From Amycolatopsis azurea DSM 43854 (GTDB lineage Bacteria > Actinomycetota > Actinomycetes > Mycobacteriales > Pseudonocardiaceae): 64,000 nucleotides of DNA. A program made the position numbers and the translations under genes. The stretch is taken from contig NZ_MUXN01000016.1 in the NCBI RefSeq assembly GCF_001995215.1, positions 379,705-443,704 of the forward strand. The letters run 5' to 3'. The notes under the pieces were generated by a model. The model was not told the origin of the DNA, did no database searches, and saw only the letters and a list, made by a program, of their open reading frames with translations. Below, piece after piece: positions 9,651 to 17,727 of the stretch. The first letter of the stretch is position 1. Every line of letters starts with the position of its first letter.

Positions 9651-10346
9651 GTGAGCGGAGCTGATCCCGCGGTGCGGACCTGGCGAGTGCGCGGCCAGGT
9701 GAAAGCCGTGGTGCTGGTGCTGCACGGCGGCGCCGAGCACAGTCATGCCCGCGTGGCGCCGTGGCGGCTGGCGTACCAGCGGATGGTGCCGCTGGCGAAA
9801 GAGGTCCACCGGGCGGGCCGGGCGCACGGCGTCGAGGTGCGGCTCCTGCGCAACCGGATCTACGGCTGGAACGACCACGGTACCGACGCGCTCGCCGACG
9901 CGCGCTGGGCCCTGGAACGCATCCGTGAGGACCACCCTGGAGTCCCGGTCATCCTCGTCGGTCATTCGATGGGCGGCCGGGTCGCCTTGCGCGTCGCCGA
10001 CGATCCGGCTGTCATCGGGGTCTGCGCCCTGGCACCGTGGACACCACCGGGTGAACCCATCGGTGCCGTCGACGGCCGCGTCGTGCTCATCGCGCACGGG
10101 ACCAAGGACCGGATGACCGATCCGGTGGCGTCACACGCTTTCGCGGAACGCGCCGAAAAGGTGACAGCGCGGTCCGCGCGGTTTGAAATCGGCGGCGAAG
10201 GGCACGCGATGCTACGAAGGTCTCGCGTCTGGAACCGTCTCGTACGGGCTTTCACCCTCGAGCTGATCGAAGCCGGGGGTACTGACGAAACGGTGAGCGC
10301 GGCCTGGGACCGGCCGAGCTCCGAGCGGCTGCGGATCCCGGTCTAG
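9651..10346 (+). CDS. Alpha/beta hydrolase
   Basis: The 231-residue protein has the nucleophile elbow GHSMGG with Ser at residue 106, an acid in GTKDRMTDP and a His in GEGHAML, completing the Ser-Asp-His triad. LVLHGGAEH early in the protein supplies the oxyanion-hole loop. It belongs to the serine aminopeptidase/monoacylglycerol-lipase-like group; the substrate is not evident. The GTG at 9651 was chosen because GGAGG (9639-9643) lies 7 bases before it; an ATG at 9594 in the same frame lacks a good site. The cyclopropane synthase gene follows after 21 bases, so the two are likely co-transcribed, which would fit a role in lipid turnover. Confidence 0.8.
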   Translation: MSGADPAVRTWRVRGQVKAVVLVLHGGAEHSHARVAPWRLAYQRMVPLAKEVHRAGRAHGVEVRLLRNRIYGWNDHGTDALADARWALERIREDHPGVPVILVGHSMGGRVALRVADDPAVIGVCALAPWTPPGEPIGAVDGRVVLIAHGTKDRMTDPVASHAFAERAEKVTARSARFEIGGEGHAMLRRSRVWNRLVRAFTLELIEAGGTDETVSAAWDRPSSERLRIPV

Positions 10347-10367
10347 ACCGGGTGGGAGGGAGCACCT

Positions 10368-11630
10368 ATGTCCACGTCGAGCGTTGATCGGACGGCAGGT
10401 CCGGCCGACCTGCCCGCCCCTGACGAAACCCGGTGGCCGGGACTGGCCACCCCGCCGCATTCCCCGTTCCGGGCGCGGATCGCCGAGCAGTTGTTCCGGC
10501 AGGCGGTGCGCCCGCTGAACGTCCGTGTGCGCATGCCCGACGGTTCACACCTGGGCGCCGGCGGCCCGGACGCGCCCGAAATGCGGCTCAACCGGCCCGC
10601 CGCCTTCTTCCACCGCCTCGGCGTGGACGCGAAGATCGGGTTCGGCGAGGCCTACATGGTCGGCGACTGGACGAGCGACGCGCTCGCCGAGGTGCTGACC
10701 CCGTTCGCGGAGCGGATGGCGACGCTCATTCCGCCGCTGCTGCAACGGTTCCGCCGGTTCGTCGACCGCGGCCACCCCGCGGACGAGGAGAACACCATCG
10801 AGGGGTCGCGGGCGAACATCCACCGCCACTACGACCTGTCCAACGATCTGTTCGGCGCCTTCCTCGACCCGTCGATGATGTACTCGTCGGCGTTGTTCGG
10901 CCCGGACGACGATCTCACCACCGCCCAGCACCGCAAGATCGACAGCGTCCTCGACTACGCCGGGGTGCGCGAAGGCAGCACGGTGCTCGAGATCGGCACC
11001 GGCTGGGGCGAACTCGCGATCCGCGCCGCCGCGCGCGGGGCCACGGTCACGTCACTGACCATCTCCGGGGAACAGGCGAAGCTGGCGACCGAGCGCATCG
11101 CGGCGGCGGGCTTCGCCGACCGGGTCGACGTCCGGCTGTGCGACTACCGCGACTCCACCGGCCAGTACGACGCCGTGGTCAGCGTCGAGATGATCGAGGC
11201 CGTCGGCGAGTCCTACTGGCCCACGTTCTACGAGACCATCGGGAAACGGCTGAAGCCGGGCGGCAGGCTCGGGCTCCAGGCCATCACCATGGACCACGAA
11301 CGCATGCTCGCCGCGGCCCGGTCGTACACCTGGGTGCACAAGTACATCTTCCCCGGCGGGCTCATCCCGTCGACCACGTCGGTGGAGCAGGGGCTGCTGG
11401 AGCACGCGCGGCTGAGACTGCAAGGGGTGCGGGAGTTCGGCCTGGACTACGCCCGCACGCTGCGGTTATGGCGGGAGCGGTTCACCCAGCGGTGGGACGA
11501 AATCACCGAACTGGGCTTCGACGACGTCTTCAAACGGATGTGGGAGTTCTACCTGGCGTACTCCGAAGCGGGGTTCCGCTCGGGGTATCTCAAGGTCCAC
11601 CAGTTCGGATTCGCCGAAAACGGACAGTGA
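10368..11630 (+). CDS. cfa: Cyclopropane-fatty-acyl-phospholipid synthase
   Basis: A 420-residue SAM-dependent methyltransferase. Motif I VLEIGTGWG begins at residue 206, preceded by the family-specific NIHRHYDLSNDLF and MYSSALF (substrate and bicarbonate-binding region) and followed by SVEMIEAVG, the conserved Glu segment. The N-terminal third (about residues 1-130) is the lipid-binding domain typical of full-length Cfa enzymes. The enzyme adds a methylene bridge across the double bond of unsaturated acyl chains in membrane phospholipids, altering membrane fluidity. A GGGAGGGAGC ribosome site precedes the ATG. It is likely co-transcribed with the upstream alpha/beta hydrolase. Confidence 0.9.
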   Translation: MSTSSVDRTAGPADLPAPDETRWPGLATPPHSPFRARIAEQLFRQAVRPLNVRVRMPDGSHLGAGGPDAPEMRLNRPAAFFHRLGVDAKIGFGEAYMVGDWTSDALAEVLTPFAERMATLIPPLLQRFRRFVDRGHPADEENTIEGSRANIHRHYDLSNDLFGAFLDPSMMYSSALFGPDDDLTTAQHRKIDSVLDYAGVREGSTVLEIGTGWGELAIRAAARGATVTSLTISGEQAKLATERIAAAGFADRVDVRLCDYRDSTGQYDAVVSVEMIEAVGESYWPTFYETIGKRLKPGGRLGLQAITMDHERMLAAARSYTWVHKYIFPGGLIPSTTSVEQGLLEHARLRLQGVREFGLDYARTLRLWRERFTQRWDEITELGFDDVFKRMWEFYLAYSEAGFRSGYLKVHQFGFAENGQ

Positions 11631-11724
11631 ACGCCACCCAACCGATGCGGGGTGCCGCACGTCCTTCACCTAGGGTCTGCGATTGACTGGGCCCTACACG
11701 CGAAATCGGGACGGGTGATTCGGC

Positions 11725-12921
11725 ATGACGTATGGAGGCGACGACCGAGGGCGACCGATGCCGCCACAACGGCCGCCGTCCGGCCGCCCCCGGCGGCATC
11801 AGCCCGCGCAGATGATGCCGCTGCCGGGCCGGGGGAGCAGCCCGTACGACGAGCGGACGCGGCCGATGGGTCCCCGGGGCGACGAACGCCCCGCGGGCCC
11901 GCCGCCGCGCCGTCCGGGGCCTCCTCCCGGCCGCCCGATGGACGACGCGCGGCCACCTCGTCGACGTAAGCGGTGGGGCTTCGGCAAGGTGCTGCTCACG
12001 TTGCTGACCGTGTTCGTGGTCTTCCTCGCCGGTGTGTGGGTGTACCTGGAGTTCTCCATCAACCGCGTCGACGCGCTGGCCGACTACTCCGGCCGTCCCG
12101 TCGCCGCCGAGGGCACCAACTGGCTGATCGTGGGCTCCGACAGCCGGGACGGGCTGACCCCCGAGGAGCAGGAGAAACTGGTCACCGGTTCCGGCAACGA
12201 GGCCGGTGGCAAACGGACCGACACCATCATGGTCGCGCACGTCCCGGCCAACAGCACCAAGCCGACGCTGCTGAGCCTGCCCCGCGACTCGCAGGTGGCC
12301 ATCCCGGGCCACGGCAAGAACAAGATCAACTCCGCGTTCGCGATCGGGGGCCCGACACTGCTCGCGCAGACCGTCGAGGGTGCCACCGGCCTGCGGATCG
12401 ACCACTACGCCGAGATCGGCTTCGGCGGGTTCGCCAAGATCGTCGACGCGATCGGCGGGGTCCACATGTGCGTGGAGAAGCCGATGGAGGACACCATGAC
12501 CGGGATCAAGATCGAACCCGGTTGCCAGGACCTCCAGGGCCCGCAGGCGCTCGGGTTCGTCCGCATGCGGCACAGCGCGGCCACCCCGCGGTCGGACCTC
12601 GACCGCGTCGCCAACCAGCGGAAGTTCATCGGCGCGCTGGTCAGCGAGATCGGCAGCCCCGGCACGCTGCTGAACCCGTTCTCGCTCTTCCCACTGCTGT
12701 CGACCGCGCCCGACGCGCTGACCATGGACACCGGCGACCACGTGCACAACCTGGTGGGGCTCGCGCTGGCGATGCGCGGGATCTCGTCGGGCGGCGTCGT
12801 CACCACGACGGTGCCGGTGACCAACGGTTCGGCGGAGAACTGGGACAAGACGAAGTCGAAGCTGCTCTTCGACGCGCTGAAGAACGACACGGAGGTCCCG
12901 GACAGCGTCATCCTGTCCTGA
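11725..12921 (+). CDS. LytR-CpsA-Psr (LCP) cell-wall glycopolymer ligase
   Basis: 398 residues: a cytoplasmic Pro/Arg/Gly-rich tail (1-82), one membrane helix (about 88-110) and an extracellular LCP domain. Diagnostic LCP motifs are present: GSDSRDG, the Arg/Asp pair in KRTDTIMV, LPRDSQV (pyrophosphate-binding Arg), KINSAF and the closing RMRHSAATPRSDLDRVANQ. LCP enzymes move polyprenyl-linked wall polymers (in this group arabinogalactan or teichoic-type polymers) onto peptidoglycan. The start is ATG at 11725. The disordered N-terminus is longer than in most bacteria but common in actinobacteria, where it is often phosphorylated. It is a single gene flanked by a family C palindrome downstream. 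Confidence 0.9.
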   Translation: MTYGGDDRGRPMPPQRPPSGRPRRHQPAQMMPLPGRGSSPYDERTRPMGPRGDERPAGPPPRRPGPPPGRPMDDARPPRRRKRWGFGKVLLTLLTVFVVFLAGVWVYLEFSINRVDALADYSGRPVAAEGTNWLIVGSDSRDGLTPEEQEKLVTGSGNEAGGKRTDTIMVAHVPANSTKPTLLSLPRDSQVAIPGHGKNKINSAFAIGGPTLLAQTVEGATGLRIDHYAEIGFGGFAKIVDAIGGVHMCVEKPMEDTMTGIKIEPGCQDLQGPQALGFVRMRHSAATPRSDLDRVANQRKFIGALVSEIGSPGTLLNPFSLFPLLSTAPDALTMDTGDHVHNLVGLALAMRGISSGGVVTTTVPVTNGSAENWDKTKSKLLFDALKNDTEVPDSVILS

Positions 12922-12952
12922 TCCCAGCCGGCGGTGAGGCGGTGGTCGGGTG

Positions 12953-13000
12953 GGTCGTGAGTGGTAAGTGACGTTCTAACGTCACTTACCACTCACGACC
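12953..13000. repeat. Intergenic palindrome, family C (TAAGTGACGTT variant)
   Basis: Perfect 23-base arms (12953-12975, 12978-13000) with a two-base centre. The outer part is GGTCGTGAGTGG, shared with other family C copies; the inner TAAGTGACGTT is shared only with 47418-47473, to which this copy is identical over the core. Confidence 0.95.
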
Positions 13001-13088
13001 ACCTGTACCGAGCTCGCACTTCCGCGTGGCTGGCCGGCCGCCCCGAAAACCGGAGGCGTTCCGCCTGGCCGTCCGTCACCATGGGCCG

Positions 13089-13619
13089 ATGGAAGCACCT
13101 GCCGAAACCCTCGCCGACGACGTCGTCGTGCTGCGCCGCTGGAAGCCGGAGCAGCTCGAAACCCTGGCCGCCGTCGCGGGGGATTCCGCGGCGCATCTCG
13201 GCGCCTGGATGATCTGGGCCACCGACGGCTACGGCCGCCAAGAGGCGATCGAATTCCTCGAGCACACCGCGAAGAACTGGGTCGACGGCAAGACCTACGA
13301 CTTCGCGATCTTCGCCGACGGCGAGGTCGTGGGCGGCACGGGCATGATCACCCATCCCGACCGGATCGAGATCGGCTACTGGCTCAGCCGCCACCACACC
13401 GGCCGCGGTCTGGTGACGAGGGCCGCCAGGCTGCTGGCCGACGAGGCCTTCCGCCTCGGCGCGCCGGAGGTCGAGATCCGGCACGACGAGAACAACGTCG
13501 CGAGCGGCGCCGTGCCCGCGCGGCTGGGGTTCACGGTGACCGGCGACGAGGCCGCCGCACCACCGCTCGCCCCGGCCTGCTCGGGCGTCAACCGGATCTG
13601 GCGGCTCAAGCGTCCTTAG
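13089..13619 (+). CDS. GNAT N-acetyltransferase (RimJ/RimL type)
   Basis: 176 residues with the RimJ/RimL-like GNAT fold: EAIEFLEHTAKNW, an acceptor strand VGGTGMI, then IEIGYWLSRHHTGRGLVTRAAR, in which the R/Q-x-x-G-x-G/A acetyl-CoA loop reads RHHTGRG. ENNVASGAVPARLGF is the usual C-terminal substrate segment. Such enzymes acetylate the N-terminal amine of ribosomal proteins or small molecules; the target here is unknown. The ATG at 13089 begins the conserved MEAPAETL part; there is no obvious ribosome site and an in-frame ATG lies at 13026. The 3' end overlaps the convergent peroxiredoxin gene by 14 bases. Confidence 0.8.
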   Translation: MEAPAETLADDVVVLRRWKPEQLETLAAVAGDSAAHLGAWMIWATDGYGRQEAIEFLEHTAKNWVDGKTYDFAIFADGEVVGGTGMITHPDRIEIGYWLSRHHTGRGLVTRAARLLADEAFRLGAPEVEIRHDENNVASGAVPARLGFTVTGDEAAAPPLAPACSGVNRIWRLKRP

Positions 13620-14070
13620 TCTTGCGCTCGCGCAGGGCCGCGAGTGCCTTGTCGGCGTGCACGGTGAACTTCAGTTCGCTCTTGATCACTTCGAGCACCT
13701 TGCGGTCGGTGTCGATGACGAACGTGTGCCGCTTGGCGTGCAGCGGGCTGAATTTGCGCCAGACACCGAACTGTTTGGCCACCACACCGTCCACATCGGA
13801 CAGCAGGGGGTAGTCGAAGCCGTGTTTGGCCGAGAACTCCTGCTGTTTGGCGACGGCGTCCGGGCTGATGCCGACGCGGTGCGCGCCGACTTCGGCGAAT
13901 TCCGCGGCCAGGTCGCGGAAATGGCAGCTCTCGGCGGTGCAGCCGCTGGTCATCGCGGCGGGGTAGAAGAACAGCACGACCGGGCCGGACGAGAGGAAGT
14001 CCGACAGCGTGCGCTCCTCGCCCTTGTCGTCGGGCAGCGTGAAGTCCGGAGCGAGGTCACCTTGGTCCAT
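13606..14070 (-). CDS. bcp: Thiol peroxidase of the Bcp (peroxiredoxin Q) family
   Basis: 154 residues, thioredoxin fold. The peroxidatic Cys is C44 in MTSGCTAESC and a second Cys, C49, five residues on, is the resolving Cys position of Bcp-type atypical 2-Cys peroxiredoxins. APDFTLPDDKG and VLFFYPAA are standard family elements. It reduces peroxides using thioredoxin in the cytoplasm. The gene lies 17 bases after the PAS-GGDEF-EAL gene on the same strand, so the two are probably one transcript; the ATG at 14070 begins MDQGDLAPDF. A longer upstream open frame only shadows the EAL gene. Confidence 0.88.
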   Translation of the reverse strand: MDQGDLAPDFTLPDDKGEERTLSDFLSSGPVVLFFYPAAMTSGCTAESCHFRDLAAEFAEVGAHRVGISPDAVAKQQEFSAKHGFDYPLLSDVDGVVAKQFGVWRKFSPLHAKRHTFVIDTDRKVLEVIKSELKFTVHADKALAALRERKTKDA

Positions 14071-14087
14071 GCCGGGATCCTGCCACG

Positions 14088-15935
14088 TCAGTGGGCGTGC
14101 CGTTCGATGAGCTCGTCGACCTCGTCCCCGGTCGCGGAATCGGCGACGAACGAGCCGCGCGCCGCTAGCACGCCGTGCCGCCGCAGCCGCTCGGCCTGTT
14201 CGTGGCTGCGGACGCCTTCCGCGCCGATGCGCAGCTTCAGCTCCTTGGCCCTGGAGACGAGCTGGCACAGGTGGCGGACGTCGGCGTCGTCCTCGCCGTC
14301 GGCCAGCGCGTCGATCACCGCGCCGGAGAGGATCACGTGGCGGACCGGCAGACGGTGCTGGGGGATCAGCTCCAGATCTGCCGAACCGGAGATGGTCAGC
14401 ACGAGCTGGGCGCCCAGCTCGGCCAGTACGGCGAAGGAGTCCAGCACCTCGCCGCGGGGGTCGAGCACGGACTCGCGGTCGGTGCACAGCCGAAGCGCGT
14501 GCGCGGGCAGGCTGTGCCGGTCGAGCTGTTCCTTGACCAGCAGCACCAGATCGGGGTCGATGGCCAGCCGATTCGGCAGCCGCACGCAGACGTCCGGGGC
14601 CGCGTCGCCGAACCGGCTCCGCCAGCGCGCGGTGGCGGCGAGCGATTCCGCCAGCAGCCACCGGCCGAGCGGGATGGTCATCCCGGTGATCTGCGCCAGC
14701 GGATAGAACTCGTCGGAGTCCAGTTCGCCCTTCTCCGGATGGGTCCAGCGCAGCCCGGCGTTGACCGCGGCCAGCTGGTCCGGATTCGCGAGCTTCACCG
14801 TCGGCTGGTAGATCAGCGAGAACTCACCGTTCTCCAGCGCGCCCGCGATGACCGCGCCGAGCTGGTAGCGGCCGCGGTCACGCGCGTCGAGTTCCGGGTC
14901 GAACAGCATCCACTGCGCCTTGCCCGCCTCCTTGGCGCGGTGCAGGGCGATCTCCGCGGCCCGGAGCAGGTCTTCGGATCCGCCGTCGGCGACCGGACGG
15001 ACGACGATGCCGGCGCTCGCGCTGACTCCGATGCCGTGCCCGCCGAGGTAGATCGGCTCGACCAGTTCCTCCAGGGCCTGCTCGACCAAGGCGATCACCT
15101 GGAGCGACGTGAACTCGCCGCGCAGCAGGACGGCGAACCCGTCGCCGGACAGCCGGGCGACGGAACCGTTGTGCCTGCCGGTGAACACGGACTTGAGCTT
15201 GTTCGCGACCCCGCGCAGCACCTGATCGCCGACGCCGGCGCCGAGGCCGTCGTTGATCACCTTGAAACCGTCGACGTCGAGGTAGACGAGCGCGACCTGC
15301 TCGCCGCCGGTCCCGGCCAGCGCGGTCTCCAGCGCGTTGCCGAACGCGGTGGCGTTCGGCAGGCCGGTCAGCGCGTCGTGCACGTTCTGGTGCAGCAACT
15401 GCTCCTGGAGCAGGTGGATCTCGTTGGCGTCGGCGACCATCAGCACCGGGTAGGTCGACCCGGGCCGGTCGCCGGGAAGGTCGGTGAGGGTCGCGTCGAC
15501 CCAGATCGTGCCTTCCTCGCTGTGGTCCAGCAGCAGGCGTTCCTGCTGGGTCGGCTGGCCGAGCGTCATGAGCTGGGAGAGTCCGTTCCGCAGCCGGGTG
15601 ACGTCGTGGTCGGAGGAGCCGAGGTCGGGGATGTGCCGTCCGCGCAGCGCCGAGGGACGGCAGCCGAGGAGTTTGCCGAGCGCGGTGTTCGCCTCGACGA
15701 TCTTCCCGTCGGTGTCGGCCAGCGCGATCCCGATGGGAGAGGCGGAATAGAGCTTGGAGAAGCGCTCCCGGGCGGACCCGTGGTCGGGCTCGGTCCGGAC
15801 GGCGTCCTGGGCGACGCCGAGCAGGAACTCTTCGAGTTGCTCCTGGGGAAGCGATACTCCTTTAGTGTCAGCGAGCGTCGCGGCCCATCTCCGAGCGACG
15901 TCCACCAACCCTGGCGCGGAACCAGGCTCGGGCAC
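14088..15935 (-). CDS. PAS-GGDEF-EAL protein with degenerate catalytic sites
   Basis: 615 residues. An N-terminal Ala-rich helical region is followed by a PAS domain (about 57-170: SPIGIALADTDGKIVEAN), a GGDEF domain (about 185-350) and an EAL domain (about 360-610). The GGDEF box reads SGDGF and the EAL box region reads NAGLRW instead of EALLRW, while IYQPTV is kept, so neither cyclase nor phosphodiesterase activity is expected; the LDVDGFK metal-binding Asp is retained. The protein may bind c-di-GMP or GTP and act through protein contacts. There is no membrane segment. The start is GTG at 15935 with GAGGTG upstream. It is probably co-transcribed with bcp, which hints at a redox input to the PAS domain (inference). 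Confidence 0.85.
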   Translation of the reverse strand: MPEPGSAPGLVDVARRWAATLADTKGVSLPQEQLEEFLLGVAQDAVRTEPDHGSARERFSKLYSASPIGIALADTDGKIVEANTALGKLLGCRPSALRGRHIPDLGSSDHDVTRLRNGLSQLMTLGQPTQQERLLLDHSEEGTIWVDATLTDLPGDRPGSTYPVLMVADANEIHLLQEQLLHQNVHDALTGLPNATAFGNALETALAGTGGEQVALVYLDVDGFKVINDGLGAGVGDQVLRGVANKLKSVFTGRHNGSVARLSGDGFAVLLRGEFTSLQVIALVEQALEELVEPIYLGGHGIGVSASAGIVVRPVADGGSEDLLRAAEIALHRAKEAGKAQWMLFDPELDARDRGRYQLGAVIAGALENGEFSLIYQPTVKLANPDQLAAVNAGLRWTHPEKGELDSDEFYPLAQITGMTIPLGRWLLAESLAATARWRSRFGDAAPDVCVRLPNRLAIDPDLVLLVKEQLDRHSLPAHALRLCTDRESVLDPRGEVLDSFAVLAELGAQLVLTISGSADLELIPQHRLPVRHVILSGAVIDALADGEDDADVRHLCQLVSRAKELKLRIGAEGVRSHEQAERLRRHGVLAARGSFVADSATGDEVDELIERHAH

Positions 15936-16143
15936 ACTTCACCTCTTCATGCGCGGATTATGGCCAGCTCAGACCGGGTGTCCGAGCCCATGGGCCCACA
16001 CTAGGTATGAGCCGACCGGGTGTAGTGCCACGGCATCATGCGCGATCCGGGGTGTCTACCGGCTGAAAGGGTGATCGCTACTACACGAGTGGTGACCGGA
16101 AGTTACCAAGAGTACTCGATAGTGGTTGTTCGTTGACCGAGCG

Positions 16144-17589
16144 TCAGCGTGCCGTCAACCGGACCGGCAGGCCGTCCGCGGGAACGGGCAAGGAGACGTA
16201 GTCCCAGCGCGCGGTGTAGCCCTCCGGGACCGACCATCGATACGCCCGCAGCATCTCGTGGAGCAGCGCTTTCACTTCGAACGTCCCGAAATGCAGGCCG
16301 ATGCACTTGTGCGCGCCACCGCCGAACGGCATCCACGCGTAGCGGTGCGACTTGTCCTCGCGGCGCTCCTCGCCGAAGCGGTCCGGATCGAAACGCATCG
16401 GATCGGTCCAGCACTCCGGCGCGAAATGGTTGACGGTGGGCGAAACCCCGACCAGCGTCCCTTCGGGGACGAAATGCCCGAGGACCTCGGTGTCCTTCAC
16501 GGTTTTCCTTGCCAGGGAAGGAACCGGGGCCACCAGCCGCAGGGATTCCTTGATCACCAGGTCCAACGTCGTCAGGGACTCCAGCGCTTCGATGTCCGGC
16601 ACGTCGTCGCCAAGCGCGAGGGATTCCTGGCGCGCGCGTTCCTGCCATTCGGGGTTCTTGGCGAGGTGGTAGACGGCGGCGGCGCTGGTGATCGTCGACG
16701 TGTCGTGCGCCGCCATCATCAGGAAGATCATGTGGTTGACGACGTCGGCGTCGGTGAAGCGGTCGCCGTCCTCGGTGGTGGCGTGGCACAGGGCGGTGAA
16801 GAGGTCGTCGCCGTCGCTCGCCCGTTTCGCGGGCAGGTTCGCCGAGAAGTAGCGTTCGAGCACCTTGCGGCCGTGCAAACCCGCCGCCCAGCGGCCGCCG
16901 GGAACGGGGAGCCGCACGATGGCCGTGCCCGCGCGCACGGAGTTCACGAACGCGCGGTTGATCGCGGCCGCGTCGTCGCCGGACCGCATGCCCATGAACA
17001 CGCGCGTCGCGACGTCGAGCGTGAGTTGCTTGAGGGACCAGTAGATTCGCGGGTTCGGCCGGTCCGCCCAAGCGGCGATGCCGTCACGCAGGGCGGGTCC
17101 CATCTGATCGACGTAACCGGTGAGCCGCTGCCGGGTGAACGCCGCCTGCATGATCCGGCGGTGCAGATGGTGCTCGCCGAAATCGAGCAGCATCAGGCCG
17201 CGGTCGAAGAACCGCTCGATGAAGAACTTCCAGCCCTCCTGGGAGAAGGCCTTGTCCTTGTTCACCAACGCGATCTGCGTGGCCTCCGGGCCGGAGAGGG
17301 CGACGATGCGGCGGCCGAACGCGCCCATCCACGACACCGGGCCGTAGGTCTCGTAGCGTTTGAGGCCGAACTCGATGCCGAAGCGCATGAAGTCCAGCGC
17401 GTGCCCGATGACCGGCGGGCCTTCGTCGCCGAGGACGGGTTTGAGGCCCGGCGGGGCGGGCGCGAGTTCGCGGACCGGCCAGGTCGCGCCGAGCCAGCGC
17501 TGGTCGACCGAACGCGGCAGGGGGATCGAGGTGAGCGGCGGAACCCGCTCGCGCAGCGCTCCGGTGACCTTTTCGACGGCGTTCGCCAT
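16144..17589 (-). CDS. Cytochrome P450
   Basis: 481 residues. The I-helix motif AAHDTST, the K-helix KESLR and the haem loop FGGGAHKCIG (Cys429) are all intact. WMPFGGGAHKC and long A-B regions resemble actinobacterial P450s related to CYP51/CYP125-like membrane-substrate enzymes rather than small biosynthetic P450s, but the substrate cannot be assigned. There is no membrane anchor. Of several in-frame starts (GTG and ATG up to 17655) the ATG at 17589 is preferred: GGGGAG lies 6 bases before it. No ferredoxin or reductase gene is adjacent. It is a single gene; a family B palindrome separates it from metE. Confidence 0.88.
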   Translation of the reverse strand: MANAVEKVTGALRERVPPLTSIPLPRSVDQRWLGATWPVRELAPAPPGLKPVLGDEGPPVIGHALDFMRFGIEFGLKRYETYGPVSWMGAFGRRIVALSGPEATQIALVNKDKAFSQEGWKFFIERFFDRGLMLLDFGEHHLHRRIMQAAFTRQRLTGYVDQMGPALRDGIAAWADRPNPRIYWSLKQLTLDVATRVFMGMRSGDDAAAINRAFVNSVRAGTAIVRLPVPGGRWAAGLHGRKVLERYFSANLPAKRASDGDDLFTALCHATTEDGDRFTDADVVNHMIFLMMAAHDTSTITSAAAVYHLAKNPEWQERARQESLALGDDVPDIEALESLTTLDLVIKESLRLVAPVPSLARKTVKDTEVLGHFVPEGTLVGVSPTVNHFAPECWTDPMRFDPDRFGEERREDKSHRYAWMPFGGGAHKCIGLHFGTFEVKALLHEMLRAYRWSVPEGYTARWDYVSLPVPADGLPVRLTAR

Positions 17590-17669
17590 GGTGACCATCT
17601 CCCCGTTGAGACCGGCTACCGCTCCACCATCGCACCCTTGTTGACGTCCTGACAATACCTCGGGCGGAG

Positions 17670-17724
17670 GTACATGAAGGCCCCCTTCCTGTACCTAGGC
17701 GCAAGGAAGGGGGCCTTCATGTAC
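17670..17724. repeat. Intergenic palindrome, family B
   Basis: Perfect 21-base arms (17670-17690, 17704-17724) around a 13-base centre with CCTAGG. It is identical to the copy at 21979-22033. It lies just beyond the stop codon of metE (17728), between metE and the P450 gene on the same strand, and could terminate the metE transcript. Confidence 0.95.
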
Positions 17725-17727
17725 TTG

